Assembly: GCA_049694275.1 (NCBI GenBank) | Contig: JBAVQS010000292.1 | Coordinates: 1-13,976, forward strand | Source: JBAVQS01 sp049694275 | GTDB lineage: Bacteria; Chloroflexota; Anaerolineae; UBA4142; SHND01 | Direction: 5' to 3' | DNA: 13,976 bases | Shown here: positions 1-6,693 of the stretch, in pieces | Position numbering within the stretch: position 1 is the stretch's first letter | How the letters are laid out: each line of letters starts with the position of its first letter | Position numbers and translations under genes: made by a program | The notes under the pieces: model-generated | Seen by the model: the letters and a program-made list of their open reading frames with translations, nothing else | The model's database searches: none | Told to the model about the DNA's origin: nothing

Positions 1-792
1 ATAGATGCCCTTGAAATGGATCGGGTGATCGTGCTCCCATGCGGCGCGGGCGTCCGGGTCGAGGCCGCGCGGGAGAATCTCGAACTCGGCATTGATGGCG
101 TCGAACATCGGGACCAGGTTCGCCTGGGGGACCATCAGCGCGTTGGCGTCGCCGAGAAAGATGGAACGGCGCAAGCTCAGCCCGCCGCCAAAGAGGTCGC
201 GCACGTCGAGGATATGCCGGCGAAATTCGTCCAGCGTCTTCATGTAAAAGCGGCGGTCGCGATAAAAGCCACAAAAGCGGCAGTGGTTATAGGCGCAGCC
301 CTCCGTCACCTGGAGATAGAGCGCCAGGTACTGGTCGGGCGGCAGAATCGTCACGGGGTGATAGACGCGCGCATAAATCTCGCGCTCTGTTTCGAGGCGC
401 TCATAGTTGTACGACTCAATGCGCTCACAGGCCTCCAGCGCGGCGTTGCGTGCCGCCAGACTCTCCCCCTCGCCGGCATTGCTGGCCACCACCGCGCGGA
501 CCGCGTCGCGCACAAAAGCATAGGCGCGGTCTTCAAGGCGATGGACCTCTTCGCGGGCCAGCAGGCGGCGGAGGCGGCCGGACAGCCCCGGCCGCGGCCC
601 GCTCTGCTTTTCGAGAATGTCATTGGCCAGGCTGCGCCGATAATTGCGCCCGTCCAAAAACGCGCCGATGAGCCGGCCTTCATAATCAAAGGTGAACGAG
701 GTGTCGCCGTCCTGCATCATGACGGTGGATTCGCGGCGCACGTTCACCTTGAGGTTTTTGCCCGTTGCGGTGGTCAACTCGAGAATCGCCAT
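1..792 (-). CDS. Radical SAM protein, C-terminal part cut by window edge
   Basis: An open frame runs from ATG at 790-792 to the left edge without a stop, giving 264 residues. Residues 163-177 carry a cysteine cluster, C166-x4-C171-x2-C174, in the context TEGCAYNHCRFCGFYRD. Radical SAM proteins with a GC-x-x-N-x-C-x-F-C pattern use such cysteines to hold a [4Fe-4S] cluster that cleaves S-adenosylmethionine. The CX4CX2C spacing differs from the classical CX3CX2C but is known in several radical SAM branches. Residues 1-145 form a hydrophilic N-terminal region that I do not recognise. An in-frame TGA at 799-801 rules out a longer start. No good Shine-Dalgarno precedes the ATG, and a strong hairpin ends about 12 bases upstream of it. 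The gene follows citrate synthase in the same direction. Substrate and pathway are unknown. The radical SAM call is firm. Confidence 0.85.
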   Translation of the reverse strand, partial: MAILELTTATGKNLKVNVRRESTVMMQDGDTSFTFDYEGRLIGAFLDGRNYRRSLANDILEKQSGPRPGLSGRLRRLLAREEVHRLEDRAYAFVRDAVRAVVASNAGEGESLAARNAALEACERIESYNYERLETEREIYARVYHPVTILPPDQYLALYLQVTEGCAYNHCRFCGFYRDRRFYMKTLDEFRRHILDVRDLFGGGLSLRRSIFLGDANALMVPQANLVPMFDAINAEFEILPRGLDPDARAAWEHDHPIHFKGIY

Positions 793-803
793 AAGGATTC
801 AGA

Positions 804-832
804 AATGGGGCGGGGAAAATCCCCGCCCCATT
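804..832 (-). terminator. Strong GC-rich hairpin between gltA and the radical SAM gene
   Basis: The arms GGGGCGGGG (807-815) and CCCCGCCCC (821-829) pair perfectly. A/T pairs at 804-806 with 830-832 extend the stem to 12 bp around a 5-base loop. Read on the minus strand it lies 21 bases past the citrate synthase stop and is followed by ATTTCTG, a weak U-tract. It could terminate gltA transcription fully or partly, or protect the 3' end of a processed mRNA. Only about 11 bases separate it from the next ATG, so a complete terminator would leave no room for a promoter for the downstream gene. Confidence 0.6.
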
Positions 833-853
833 CTCTCTACATTTGTAAACCGG

Positions 854-2158
854 TTATGCCTTTTCGCGGGGCGCATGGCCGGCCTGCGGGGCCAACTGGC
901 GCTGGCGATGGCCGGTATAGATCTGGCGCGGGCGCGCGATCTTTTGTTCGGGATCGACGATCATCTCTTGCCACTGGGTCAGCCAGCCGATGGTGCGCGG
1001 GATGGCAAAGAGGACCGGGAACATGGCGACGGGCAGGCCCATCGCTTCATAGATGATGCCCGAGTAAAAATCGACGTTCGGATAGAGCTTGCGCGACTTG
1101 AAATAGTCGTCCTCCAGCGCAATCCGTTCGAGCTCGAGCGCAATGTCGATGAGCGGGTTGCGGCCCACGACGTCAAACACCTCATCGGCGATCCGCTTGA
1201 TGATCTTGGCGCGCGGGTCATAGTTCTTGTAGACGCGGTGCCCAAAGCCCATCAGCTTGCCCTCGCCCCCCTTGACGCGCTTGATGAACTCGGGGATGTT
1301 GTTCTTGCTGCCGATCTGGTTGAGCATCTTGAGGACGGCTTCATTGGCGCCGCCGTGGAGCGGGCCATATAACGCGGCGGCGGCCCCGGCCATGGCGCTG
1401 TAGGGATCGACACGGCTGGAACCGATGGCGCGCATCGCGTTCGTGCTGCAGTTCTGTTCGTGATCGGCGTGGAGGATAAAGAGAATGTCCAGGGCGCGTT
1501 CCAGCACCGGGTGGGGCTTGTAATTGATCTCGGACATTTTGAACATCATGTTCAAAAAGTTGCCGGGGTAGGAAAGCTCATTGTCCGGATAGACGAACGG
1601 CAGGCCCTTGCTGTGCCGGTAGGAAAAGGCGGCGATGGTCGGCACCTTGGCGACGAGCCGCTTGATCTGCATCATGCGGTTCTCGCCGTCGTCGACCTGA
1701 TTCGCCTCCGGGTAAAAAGTGGAGAGGGCCGCGACTGTGCTGATGAACATGCCCATCGGGTGGGCGTCATAGCGGAACGCCTGCATGAGCGTCTTGATAT
1801 TCTCGTGCAAAAAGGTGTGATAGGTAATGTCGTGCACCCACTTGCTCAGTTGGTCCTCGGTCGGCAGCTCGCCAAAGAGGGTCAGGTACGCGACTTCGAG
1901 GAACGTGCACTGCTCGGCCAACTGATCGATCGGATAGCCGCGATATTCCAGAATGCCCTTGTCGCCATCGATAAAGGTAATGGCGCTGCGGGTCGAGGCA
2001 GTGTTGGTGAACGCCGGGTCGTAGGTCATCAACCCGAAATCTTCGGCGTCGACCTTTAACTGGCGAATATCCATCGCCTTGATGGTCCCGTCCTGAACGG
2101 GCACCGTAATGGTTTTGCCCGTCCGGTTATCGGTAATGGTGAGGGTATTCTCTGACAT
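854..2158 (-). CDS. gltA: Citrate synthase
   Basis: The enzyme condenses acetyl-CoA with oxaloacetate to citrate, the entry step of the TCA cycle, in the cytoplasm. The 434-residue protein has the usual length for the GltA-type enzyme, which has an N-terminal beta domain. Visible motifs are EYRGYPI (71-77), the histidine region ILHADHEQNCST (228-239), GPLHGGANEAV (265-275, catalytic H268), GFGHRVYKNYDPRA (304-317) and YPNVDFYSG (359-367, catalytic D363). These match the His/His/Asp catalytic set of the family. The start is supported by AAAGGAG, about 8 bases before the ATG. The stop is TAA at 854-856. It lies 70 bases after a thioredoxin-reductase-like gene in what looks like one operon with malic enzyme, so malate-derived carbon and citrate formation may be co-expressed. 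Nothing is missing. Confidence 0.97.
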   Translation of the reverse strand: MSENTLTITDNRTGKTITVPVQDGTIKAMDIRQLKVDAEDFGLMTYDPAFTNTASTRSAITFIDGDKGILEYRGYPIDQLAEQCTFLEVAYLTLFGELPTEDQLSKWVHDITYHTFLHENIKTLMQAFRYDAHPMGMFISTVAALSTFYPEANQVDDGENRMMQIKRLVAKVPTIAAFSYRHSKGLPFVYPDNELSYPGNFLNMMFKMSEINYKPHPVLERALDILFILHADHEQNCSTNAMRAIGSSRVDPYSAMAGAAAALYGPLHGGANEAVLKMLNQIGSKNNIPEFIKRVKGGEGKLMGFGHRVYKNYDPRAKIIKRIADEVFDVVGRNPLIDIALELERIALEDDYFKSRKLYPNVDFYSGIIYEAMGLPVAMFPVLFAIPRTIGWLTQWQEMIVDPEQKIARPRQIYTGHRQRQLAPQAGHAPREKA

Positions 2159-2182
2159 TGAGAAGCTCCTTTAGGCTTGATA

Positions 2183-2213
2183 GGGGATCACGCACATTCT
2201 CGCGCGGATCCCC
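2183..2213. repeat. Intercistronic inverted repeat before gltA
   Basis: GGGGATC (2183-2189) and GATCCCC (2207-2213) form a perfect 7-bp stem with a 17-base loop, in the 70-base gap between the thioredoxin-reductase-like gene and gltA. No T-run follows on the minus strand. It may be an mRNA-processing or stability element. It lies upstream of the gltA ribosome-binding site (AAAGGAG near 2166-2172). Function is unproven. Confidence 0.4.
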
Positions 2214-2228
2214 ATGAAACACAAACGA

Positions 2229-3161
2229 TTAGCGCCATTCGCCGGCGAGCGCTTCCTCGACCGGCTGGGCAAGTAGATACTCGTAGGCCGACAGGGCGGC
2301 CTTGGCCCCTTCGCCGATGGCGACGAGGACCTGCTCGGCATAGACATCCGTCACATCGCCCGCGGCAAAAATGCCGGGAGTCGAGGTGTGGTTGTGGGCG
2401 TTGATCTTGATGCGCCCGTTCTCATCGCAATCGACCAGCTCCGAAATGAACCCGCTCACACCCTGCAGGCCCAGCTCGACAAAGATGACATCGGCGGTTA
2501 CCTCGCGCTCATCCCCCTCCTTTTCAATCGTGATACTACGGGCAAATTCGTCGCCGTTGACCTGGGTCACCCGGTAGCCCTCCAGAATCACGACGTTGGG
2601 AAGGGCGCGGAGGTGCCGGCCGATGACCCCGTCGAGTTGGCCATGGTTCGGGGCGATCAAAGTCACCCGGCGGGCAATCCGGGCGAGCTCGGTGGCCGCG
2701 CGCAACGCATCCTCGCCCGAGCCCACCACGACAGTCACGCGATCGACAAAGAGCGAGGCATAGCTGATGGTGCTATAGCAGAGGCCGCGCATCATATATT
2801 CCTTTTCGCCCGGGACGTTCAGGCGCTCCCCTTTGGCGCCCGTGGCGACGATGAGCGCTTTGGCGCTGTACTCGCGCCCCCCTTTGACCAGCACGGCATA
2901 GCCGCCGGGAATGCTCTCGACCTTTTCGACCTCGTCCATGACCCGCGTAAAGTAAAGATACTCGAGCTCGTTCACAAACCGGTTGACCATCTCTTCGCCG
3001 TTAATGACGAGGTGATGCTCGACATTCGGCAACTGCAGGCGCCAGTTAGTCTTGCCGCCGAGGTTTTGCGCAATCAGGAGCATGTTGAGCCGCTTGCGCA
3101 GCGCATAGACGGCGGCCGTCAGCCCGGCCGGCCCGCCGCCCAGAATGATCAGATCGTACAT
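2229..3161 (-). CDS. Thioredoxin-reductase-fold flavoprotein lacking the redox CxxC
   Basis: A 310-residue FAD- and nicotinamide-binding protein of the low-molecular-weight thioredoxin reductase family. The FAD motif GGGPAG is at 8-13, a second Rossmann motif GSGEDA at 147-152, and the C-terminal FAD motif PGIFAAGDV at 262-270. In true thioredoxin reductases the segment after RG(V/L)xY is CATC. Here residues 125-134 read RGLCYSTISY, so both active-site cysteines are replaced by S130 and S133. The NADPH-binding HRRxxxR signature after the second Rossmann strand is also absent; the protein has LIAPNHGQ (168-175). It therefore cannot reduce thioredoxin by the classical mechanism. Known cysteine-less relatives include TrxR-like ferredoxin/flavodoxin-NADP reductases (YumC type) and clostridial flavin-linked reductases, so an electron-transfer role is plausible but inferred. 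AGGAGG lies 3-4 bases before the ATG. Only 12 bases separate it from the malic enzyme stop, which implies co-translation. Confidence 0.88.
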   Translation of the reverse strand: MYDLIILGGGPAGLTAAVYALRKRLNMLLIAQNLGGKTNWRLQLPNVEHHLVINGEEMVNRFVNELEYLYFTRVMDEVEKVESIPGGYAVLVKGGREYSAKALIVATGAKGERLNVPGEKEYMMRGLCYSTISYASLFVDRVTVVVGSGEDALRAATELARIARRVTLIAPNHGQLDGVIGRHLRALPNVVILEGYRVTQVNGDEFARSITIEKEGDEREVTADVIFVELGLQGVSGFISELVDCDENGRIKINAHNHTSTPGIFAAGDVTDVYAEQVLVAIGEGAKAALSAYEYLLAQPVEEALAGEWR

Positions 3162-3173
3162 GGTTCCTCCTAT

Positions 3174-4532
3174 TTAATCCGCCGCGGCAATAAATCCATC
3201 CTTCATCATCATCTCGGTCAGGTCCCGTGAGCCCTTGATGATGCGCCCGGCCAGCTCGTACTCTTGCGCGTACGTCAGGACCTTGCGGGCGAGGCCCTGC
3301 TCGACCGCTTTGGCAGCGACGGCGGCCGCCTCACGCGGAAAGACCTCCCACTCGTCCATGGTCGGCGTAATGTAATCCGGGTCCAGCCCCTTTTTCGCGG
3401 CCATATCGGCGAGCGCCGTGGCGGCGGCGATGCACATCTCGTCTGTAATGGTCTTGGCGCGCACGTCGAGCGTGCCGCGGAAAATGCCAGGGAACCCCAG
3501 CGAGTTGTTCACCTGGTTCGGGAAATCCGAGCGCCCGGTCGCGACAACGGCGGCGCCCGCCTCTTTGGCTTCCCAGGGCCATATTTCCGGGATGGGATTG
3601 GCGCACGCAAACACAATCGCGTCCCGCGCCATCGTCTCGACCCATTCCTTGTGGATGACATCGGGGCCGGGTGTCGAGAGCGCAATCAGGACATCCGCGC
3701 CGCGCATCGCCTCGGGAATCCCGCCCGCCCGGCCTTCGGCGTTCGTGATCTGGCAGAGGCGCCACTTGTCCACAAACTCGGTCTTGCGCAGTTCAATATC
3801 CGTGCGGCCCTTGTGCAAGATACCTTTGCTATCGACCATCGTACACAACGCCGGCGTGGCCCCATACGCAAAAATCAAGCGCGAGCACGCCACGTTGGAA
3901 GCGCCGCAGCCGACAAATGTGATGCGAACGTCGGATATTTTCTTGCCGACCAGCTTGACGGCGTTGATCAGGGCCGCGAGGGTCACGGTCGCCGTCCCCT
4001 GCTGGTCATCGTGCCAGACGGGAATTTCCGCCTGGGCGCGGAGGGTGTCGAGGATGCGGAAACACTTGGGTTGGGACAGGTCTTCGAGGTTGATGCCGCC
4101 AAAGCCCGGCTGGAGGATCATCACCGTCTCGATAATCCGGTCCGGGTCCTTGGTGCCGAGCATAATCGGCCAGGCATCCACGCCGCCCAGGTACTTGTAG
4201 AGCAGCGCCTTGCCCTCCATGACCGGCAGGCCCGCTTTGGGGCCGATGTCGCCCAAGCCGAGCACGCGGGTCCCATCCGAGACCACCGCGACCGTATTCC
4301 ATTTGTTGGTCATCTCGTAAGCCAGGTCCGGGTTGGCCTCGATCGCTTTGCAGGCGGCGGCGACGCCGGGAGTGTACCAGATGGCGAAATCATCGAAATC
4401 GCGCACGCGGCAGCGGAGCGCGGTCTGGATTTTCCCCTGGTAAAAGGGGTGCAGCCGCATGGCATCGGCGGCCGGCTGTTTGGCTTTGGCTAACAGTTCT
4501 TCTTTGGTTACTTGCGGGGCTTGCATCAGCAT
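3174..4532 (-). CDS. NAD(P)-dependent malic enzyme (decarboxylating)
   Basis: Oxidative decarboxylation of L-malate to pyruvate and CO2 with reduction of NAD(P)+, in the cytoplasm. The 452-residue protein is a short bacterial malic enzyme without the phosphotransacetylase-like extension of MaeB. Motifs are YTPGV (53-57), GLGDIGPKAGLPVMEGKALL (92-111, with K108 at the catalytic lysine position), metal ligands E150/D151 in NLEDLSQPK and D175/D176 in HDDQQGTATV, Rossmann loop GCGASN (208-213), and SDFPNQVNNSLGFPGIFRG (335-353). D234 at the end of the second Rossmann strand (VDSKG) is compatible with NAD use, but cofactor choice cannot be settled by eye. Two Met codons lie close together; the first has GAGGAG about 5-6 bases upstream and is preferred. 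It sits between the GltD-like and TrxR-like genes, both nicotinamide-flavin proteins. Confidence 0.95.
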   Translation of the reverse strand: MLMQAPQVTKEELLAKAKQPAADAMRLHPFYQGKIQTALRCRVRDFDDFAIWYTPGVAAACKAIEANPDLAYEMTNKWNTVAVVSDGTRVLGLGDIGPKAGLPVMEGKALLYKYLGGVDAWPIMLGTKDPDRIIETVMILQPGFGGINLEDLSQPKCFRILDTLRAQAEIPVWHDDQQGTATVTLAALINAVKLVGKKISDVRITFVGCGASNVACSRLIFAYGATPALCTMVDSKGILHKGRTDIELRKTEFVDKWRLCQITNAEGRAGGIPEAMRGADVLIALSTPGPDVIHKEWVETMARDAIVFACANPIPEIWPWEAKEAGAAVVATGRSDFPNQVNNSLGFPGIFRGTLDVRAKTITDEMCIAAATALADMAAKKGLDPDYITPTMDEWEVFPREAAAVAAKAVEQGLARKVLTYAQEYELAGRIIKGSRDLTEMMMKDGFIAAAD

Positions 4533-4583
4533 GATTGTCTCCTCTTTGAGAAAATCGATAAACCTTGAGCGATAGCAGAGGCG

Positions 4584-6020
4584 CTAAGAATCCAGCGCCA
4601 TGAGATAGTCGTGCATCGCCGTGGCGGCGCGAAACGCCGCGGCCACCGCGGTCACAACCAGGTCCGGTCCTGTGACATCATCGCCGCCGGCATACACGCC
4701 GGGACGGCTCGTTCGTCCGGTCGCTTGATCCGCCGTAATCAAGCCCCAATCGTGGGTCTTTAGTTCCGGCGTCGTCTTGACGATCGTTTCATCCGGCCAA
4801 TAGCCCAGGGCGAGTATGACCGTATCCACCGGCACGGTGAATTCCGAGCCGGGCATCGGCACGGGGCGGGGACGCCCGGATTTATCCAGGTCGCCCAACT
4901 GCATCCGCTGTAATTCCATCGCGCGCAGGCGGCCCGCCTCGTCCCCGATAAAGCGCGTCGGCGCAACCAGGTACTCGATGCGGACGCCCTCTTCGATGGC
5001 GTGCTGGCGCTCGCGGCGCGAGCCCGGCATTTCGGCCTCGGTGCGCCGGTAATAGCAGACGACATCCTTCGCCCCCAGCCGCAGCGAAGTGCGCAAACAA
5101 TCGGTCGCCGTATCGCCGCCGCCAATCACCGCCACGCGCTCCCCGACGTCAATCATCCCCTGATAATCGGCCGGTACGAGCTCCGGGGGCGGGCTGTTGC
5201 GGACGAGAAATTCGCCCGCCTGGTAAATCCCCTTGAGCTCGACGCCCGGCGCTTTGAGCTTGGCGTCGACATTCGCGCCGACGCCGACAAAAACCGCGTG
5301 AAAGCCGGACTCGAAAAGCTTGTCGATGGTGAGGTTCTTGCCGATGCGGGTATTGCAGACAAAGGTGATGCCGAGGCTCTTGAGATACTCGACTTTGTCA
5401 ATCACCAGCGATTTGGGCAGTTTGAAATTGGGGATGCCGTAAAGCAGCAGGCCGCCGGGGTACGGGGCCGCCTCGTATACCGTGACGGCGTGACCGAGCC
5501 GCGCCAGTTTTTCGGCGACGGCCATGCCGGCCGGGCCGGCGCCGACGACCGCGACCTTTTTACCGGTGGGGGGCGCAACCTCGCCGCGGGGCCACCCTTC
5601 GTTCGTGCGTTGGTAATCGGCAACGAACATTTCCAGCTTGCCGAGCGACGGCGCCCAGTAGCGCCGTTCCAGCACACACGCCCCTTCGCACAGGCGTTCC
5701 TGCGGGCAGACGCGCCCGCAAATCTCGGGAAAGATGCTCGTCTGGCGATAAACGTTCGCGGCCTCGATCAATTCGCCCTGCGAGATCAGCCACATGGCCA
5801 GGGGAATGTCGTTATGCAGCGGGCAGGCCTGGGCGCAGGCGGCCGGTTGCGGACACTGCATGCAGCGGCTCGCTTCCGCCATCGCCATGTCTACATCGTA
5901 ACCGAGGACCACCTCGTAGAAATCGCGTACGCGTTCCCAGGGCTCACGCTCCGGGTACGGAATCCGCCCCAGCTTGAGCCGCTCTTTGCGTCCCGCCGAA
6001 CGTTCAGGGCTATCGTACAT
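4584..6020 (-). CDS. GltD-like NAD(P)H-dependent iron-sulfur flavoprotein
   Basis: 478 residues from the preferred ATG. This is the small-subunit type of glutamate synthase, also found as NfnB, SudA and PreT-like proteins. The N-terminal ferredoxin-like domain has eight cysteines, C53, C56, C62, C66 and C101, C105, C111, C115, able to hold two [4Fe-4S] clusters. FAD motif VVGAGPAG is at 158-165, the NAD(P)H motif IGGGDTA at 299-305 with YYRR (323-326), and the C-terminal FAD segment GVYAGGDD at 441-448. An in-frame GTG 33 bases upstream (6051-6053) would add 11 residues, but its AGGA directly abuts the GTG. The ATG has GGGAGG at good spacing. No gltB is nearby, so it is probably not a glutamate synthase subunit in a simple sense; it may pass electrons between nicotinamide and another partner. 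It follows the Nfu-like gene, which may help supply clusters (inference). Confidence 0.9.
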   Translation of the reverse strand: MYDSPERSAGRKERLKLGRIPYPEREPWERVRDFYEVVLGYDVDMAMAEASRCMQCPQPAACAQACPLHNDIPLAMWLISQGELIEAANVYRQTSIFPEICGRVCPQERLCEGACVLERRYWAPSLGKLEMFVADYQRTNEGWPRGEVAPPTGKKVAVVGAGPAGMAVAEKLARLGHAVTVYEAAPYPGGLLLYGIPNFKLPKSLVIDKVEYLKSLGITFVCNTRIGKNLTIDKLFESGFHAVFVGVGANVDAKLKAPGVELKGIYQAGEFLVRNSPPPELVPADYQGMIDVGERVAVIGGGDTATDCLRTSLRLGAKDVVCYYRRTEAEMPGSRRERQHAIEEGVRIEYLVAPTRFIGDEAGRLRAMELQRMQLGDLDKSGRPRPVPMPGSEFTVPVDTVILALGYWPDETIVKTTPELKTHDWGLITADQATGRTSRPGVYAGGDDVTGPDLVVTAVAAAFRAATAMHDYLMALDS

Positions 6021-6024
6021 TCTT

Positions 6025-6030
6025 CCTCCC
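6025..6030 (-). promoter_or_regulatory. Ribosome-binding site deciding the GltD-like start
   Basis: GGGAGG on the minus strand lies 4 bases before the ATG at 6018-6020. It supports this start over the in-frame GTG at 6051-6053, whose only purine stretch touches the start codon. A small hairpin (CCCTC 6028-6032 with GAGGG 6039-6043) overlaps part of it and could modulate access. Confidence 0.6.
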
Positions 6031-6058
6031 TCTCCTTTGAGGGTGCTCGTCACTCCTG

Positions 6059-6076
6059 GTTCTCGTCATAGAGAAC
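6059..6076. repeat. Small intercistronic hairpin before the GltD-like gene
   Basis: GTTCTC (6059-6064) and GAGAAC (6071-6076) form a perfect 6-bp stem with a 6-base loop, in the gap between the Nfu-like stop and the GltD-like start. There is no U-tract, so it is not a convincing terminator. It may be an mRNA processing or stability element. Confidence 0.35.
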
Positions 6077-6090
6077 TCGGCCTCTTCCGG

Positions 6091-6372
6091 CTAGACCGAT
6101 TGGACTTGCTTGAGACCCGGAAAGAACTGGCGGACGGTGCCTTCGACCCAGCCGTGCAGCGTGTGCGGGGACAGGGGACAGCCCAGACACGCACCCGACA
6201 TTTTGATCTGGAGCGTCTCACCGTCGAATGCAATCATCTTGACGGCGCCGCCGTGATAGTATTCGATATAGGCGCTGATCGTATCGACCAGGGCTCGCAT
6301 CCGTTCCTCCTCGGTCGCAGTCACGGGCAAACCATTTAAATCAGGACCTCGCGTGAGGGGATTTGAACTCAT
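6091..6372 (-). CDS. Nfu/NifU C-terminal-domain iron-sulfur cluster protein
   Basis: A 93-residue protein made almost entirely of the NifU C-terminal (Nfu) domain. Residues 40-70 contain HGGAVKMIAFDG followed by GACLGCPLSPHTL, which places C62 and C65 in the family's CxxC motif. In Nfu proteins two such motifs, one from each monomer, bridge a [4Fe-4S] cluster that is handed to target apoproteins in the cytoplasm. Residues 1-22 are a short tail without a recognised domain. The start has AAAGGAG about 7 bases upstream. It is the first gene of the left minus-strand cluster, 70 bases before the GltD-like start, whose product needs two [4Fe-4S] clusters, so a dedicated maturation role is a reasonable inference. 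It could equally be a general Nfu carrier. Confidence 0.88.
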   Translation of the reverse strand: MSSNPLTRGPDLNGLPVTATEEERMRALVDTISAYIEYYHGGAVKMIAFDGETLQIKMSGACLGCPLSPHTLHGWVEGTVRQFFPGLKQVQSV

Positions 6373-6693
6373 ACTCTCTCCTTTGATCGCCCCCCGCAGG
6401 GGACGACCTGGCCGATTGATACACCGTGTCAGGAATCGAGCGTAGCACCCATTGGTGTTTAATTGTGTTTACGTACGGTTACAATCAGGTCATTCCACTC
6501 AACCTACGCGCGGTGACCGCCTGGATCGGCGCAGGGGCGGGCAGAATCGCGGTGGGCTTGTTACGCCGTTCCGGAATGAATGTGACCGCCGGCGAAAACG
6601 GCAAAGTGAGCGGGATTGCAAGAGCCATCCGCCGGTGGAAGAGGCGCGCTCCCCGCCGGAGGATGGCTTGAAGAACCTGAGGCCCCGGGCCTA
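6373..6693. other. 321-base gap between the ccm operon and the Nfu-GltD-malic enzyme cluster
   Basis: No convincing gene is seen here. Next to the ccmG stop lies a hairpin (6623-6668, listed separately). The other half must contain the promoter of the left cluster if it is transcribed separately. A weak minus-strand candidate has TTGTAA (6479-6484) and TAAACA (6456-6461) with a 17-base spacer. A dyad ATTGT (6462-6466) / ACAAT (6481-6485) overlaps it, with a CGTACG palindrome inside. These could be an operator and promoter but are below normal confidence. Confidence 0.35.
6623..6668 (-). terminator. Probable transcription end hairpin of the ccm operon
   Basis: The arms AGCCATCC (6623-6630) and GGATGGCT (6661-6668) pair perfectly. 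CCGG and GG blocks extend the stem inward with two mismatches (left arm to 6638, right arm from 6653), around a 14-base loop. It lies 26 bases past the ccmG-like stop on the minus strand. The following bases (CTTGCAATC) have no U-run, so intrinsic termination is possible but not certain; 3'-end protection is the alternative. Confidence 0.45.

Noticed and set aside
16..1056. Plus-strand open frame over the radical SAM gene and the gltA 3' end
   Set aside because: It is antisense to a frame carrying the C-x4-C-x2-C cluster motif and to the citrate synthase C-terminus.
6670..6693. Palindrome AGGCCCCGGGCCT next to the ccmG stop as terminator
   Set aside because: The loop would be a single base unless pairs are opened, and no U-run follows; the larger hairpin beside it is a better candidate.
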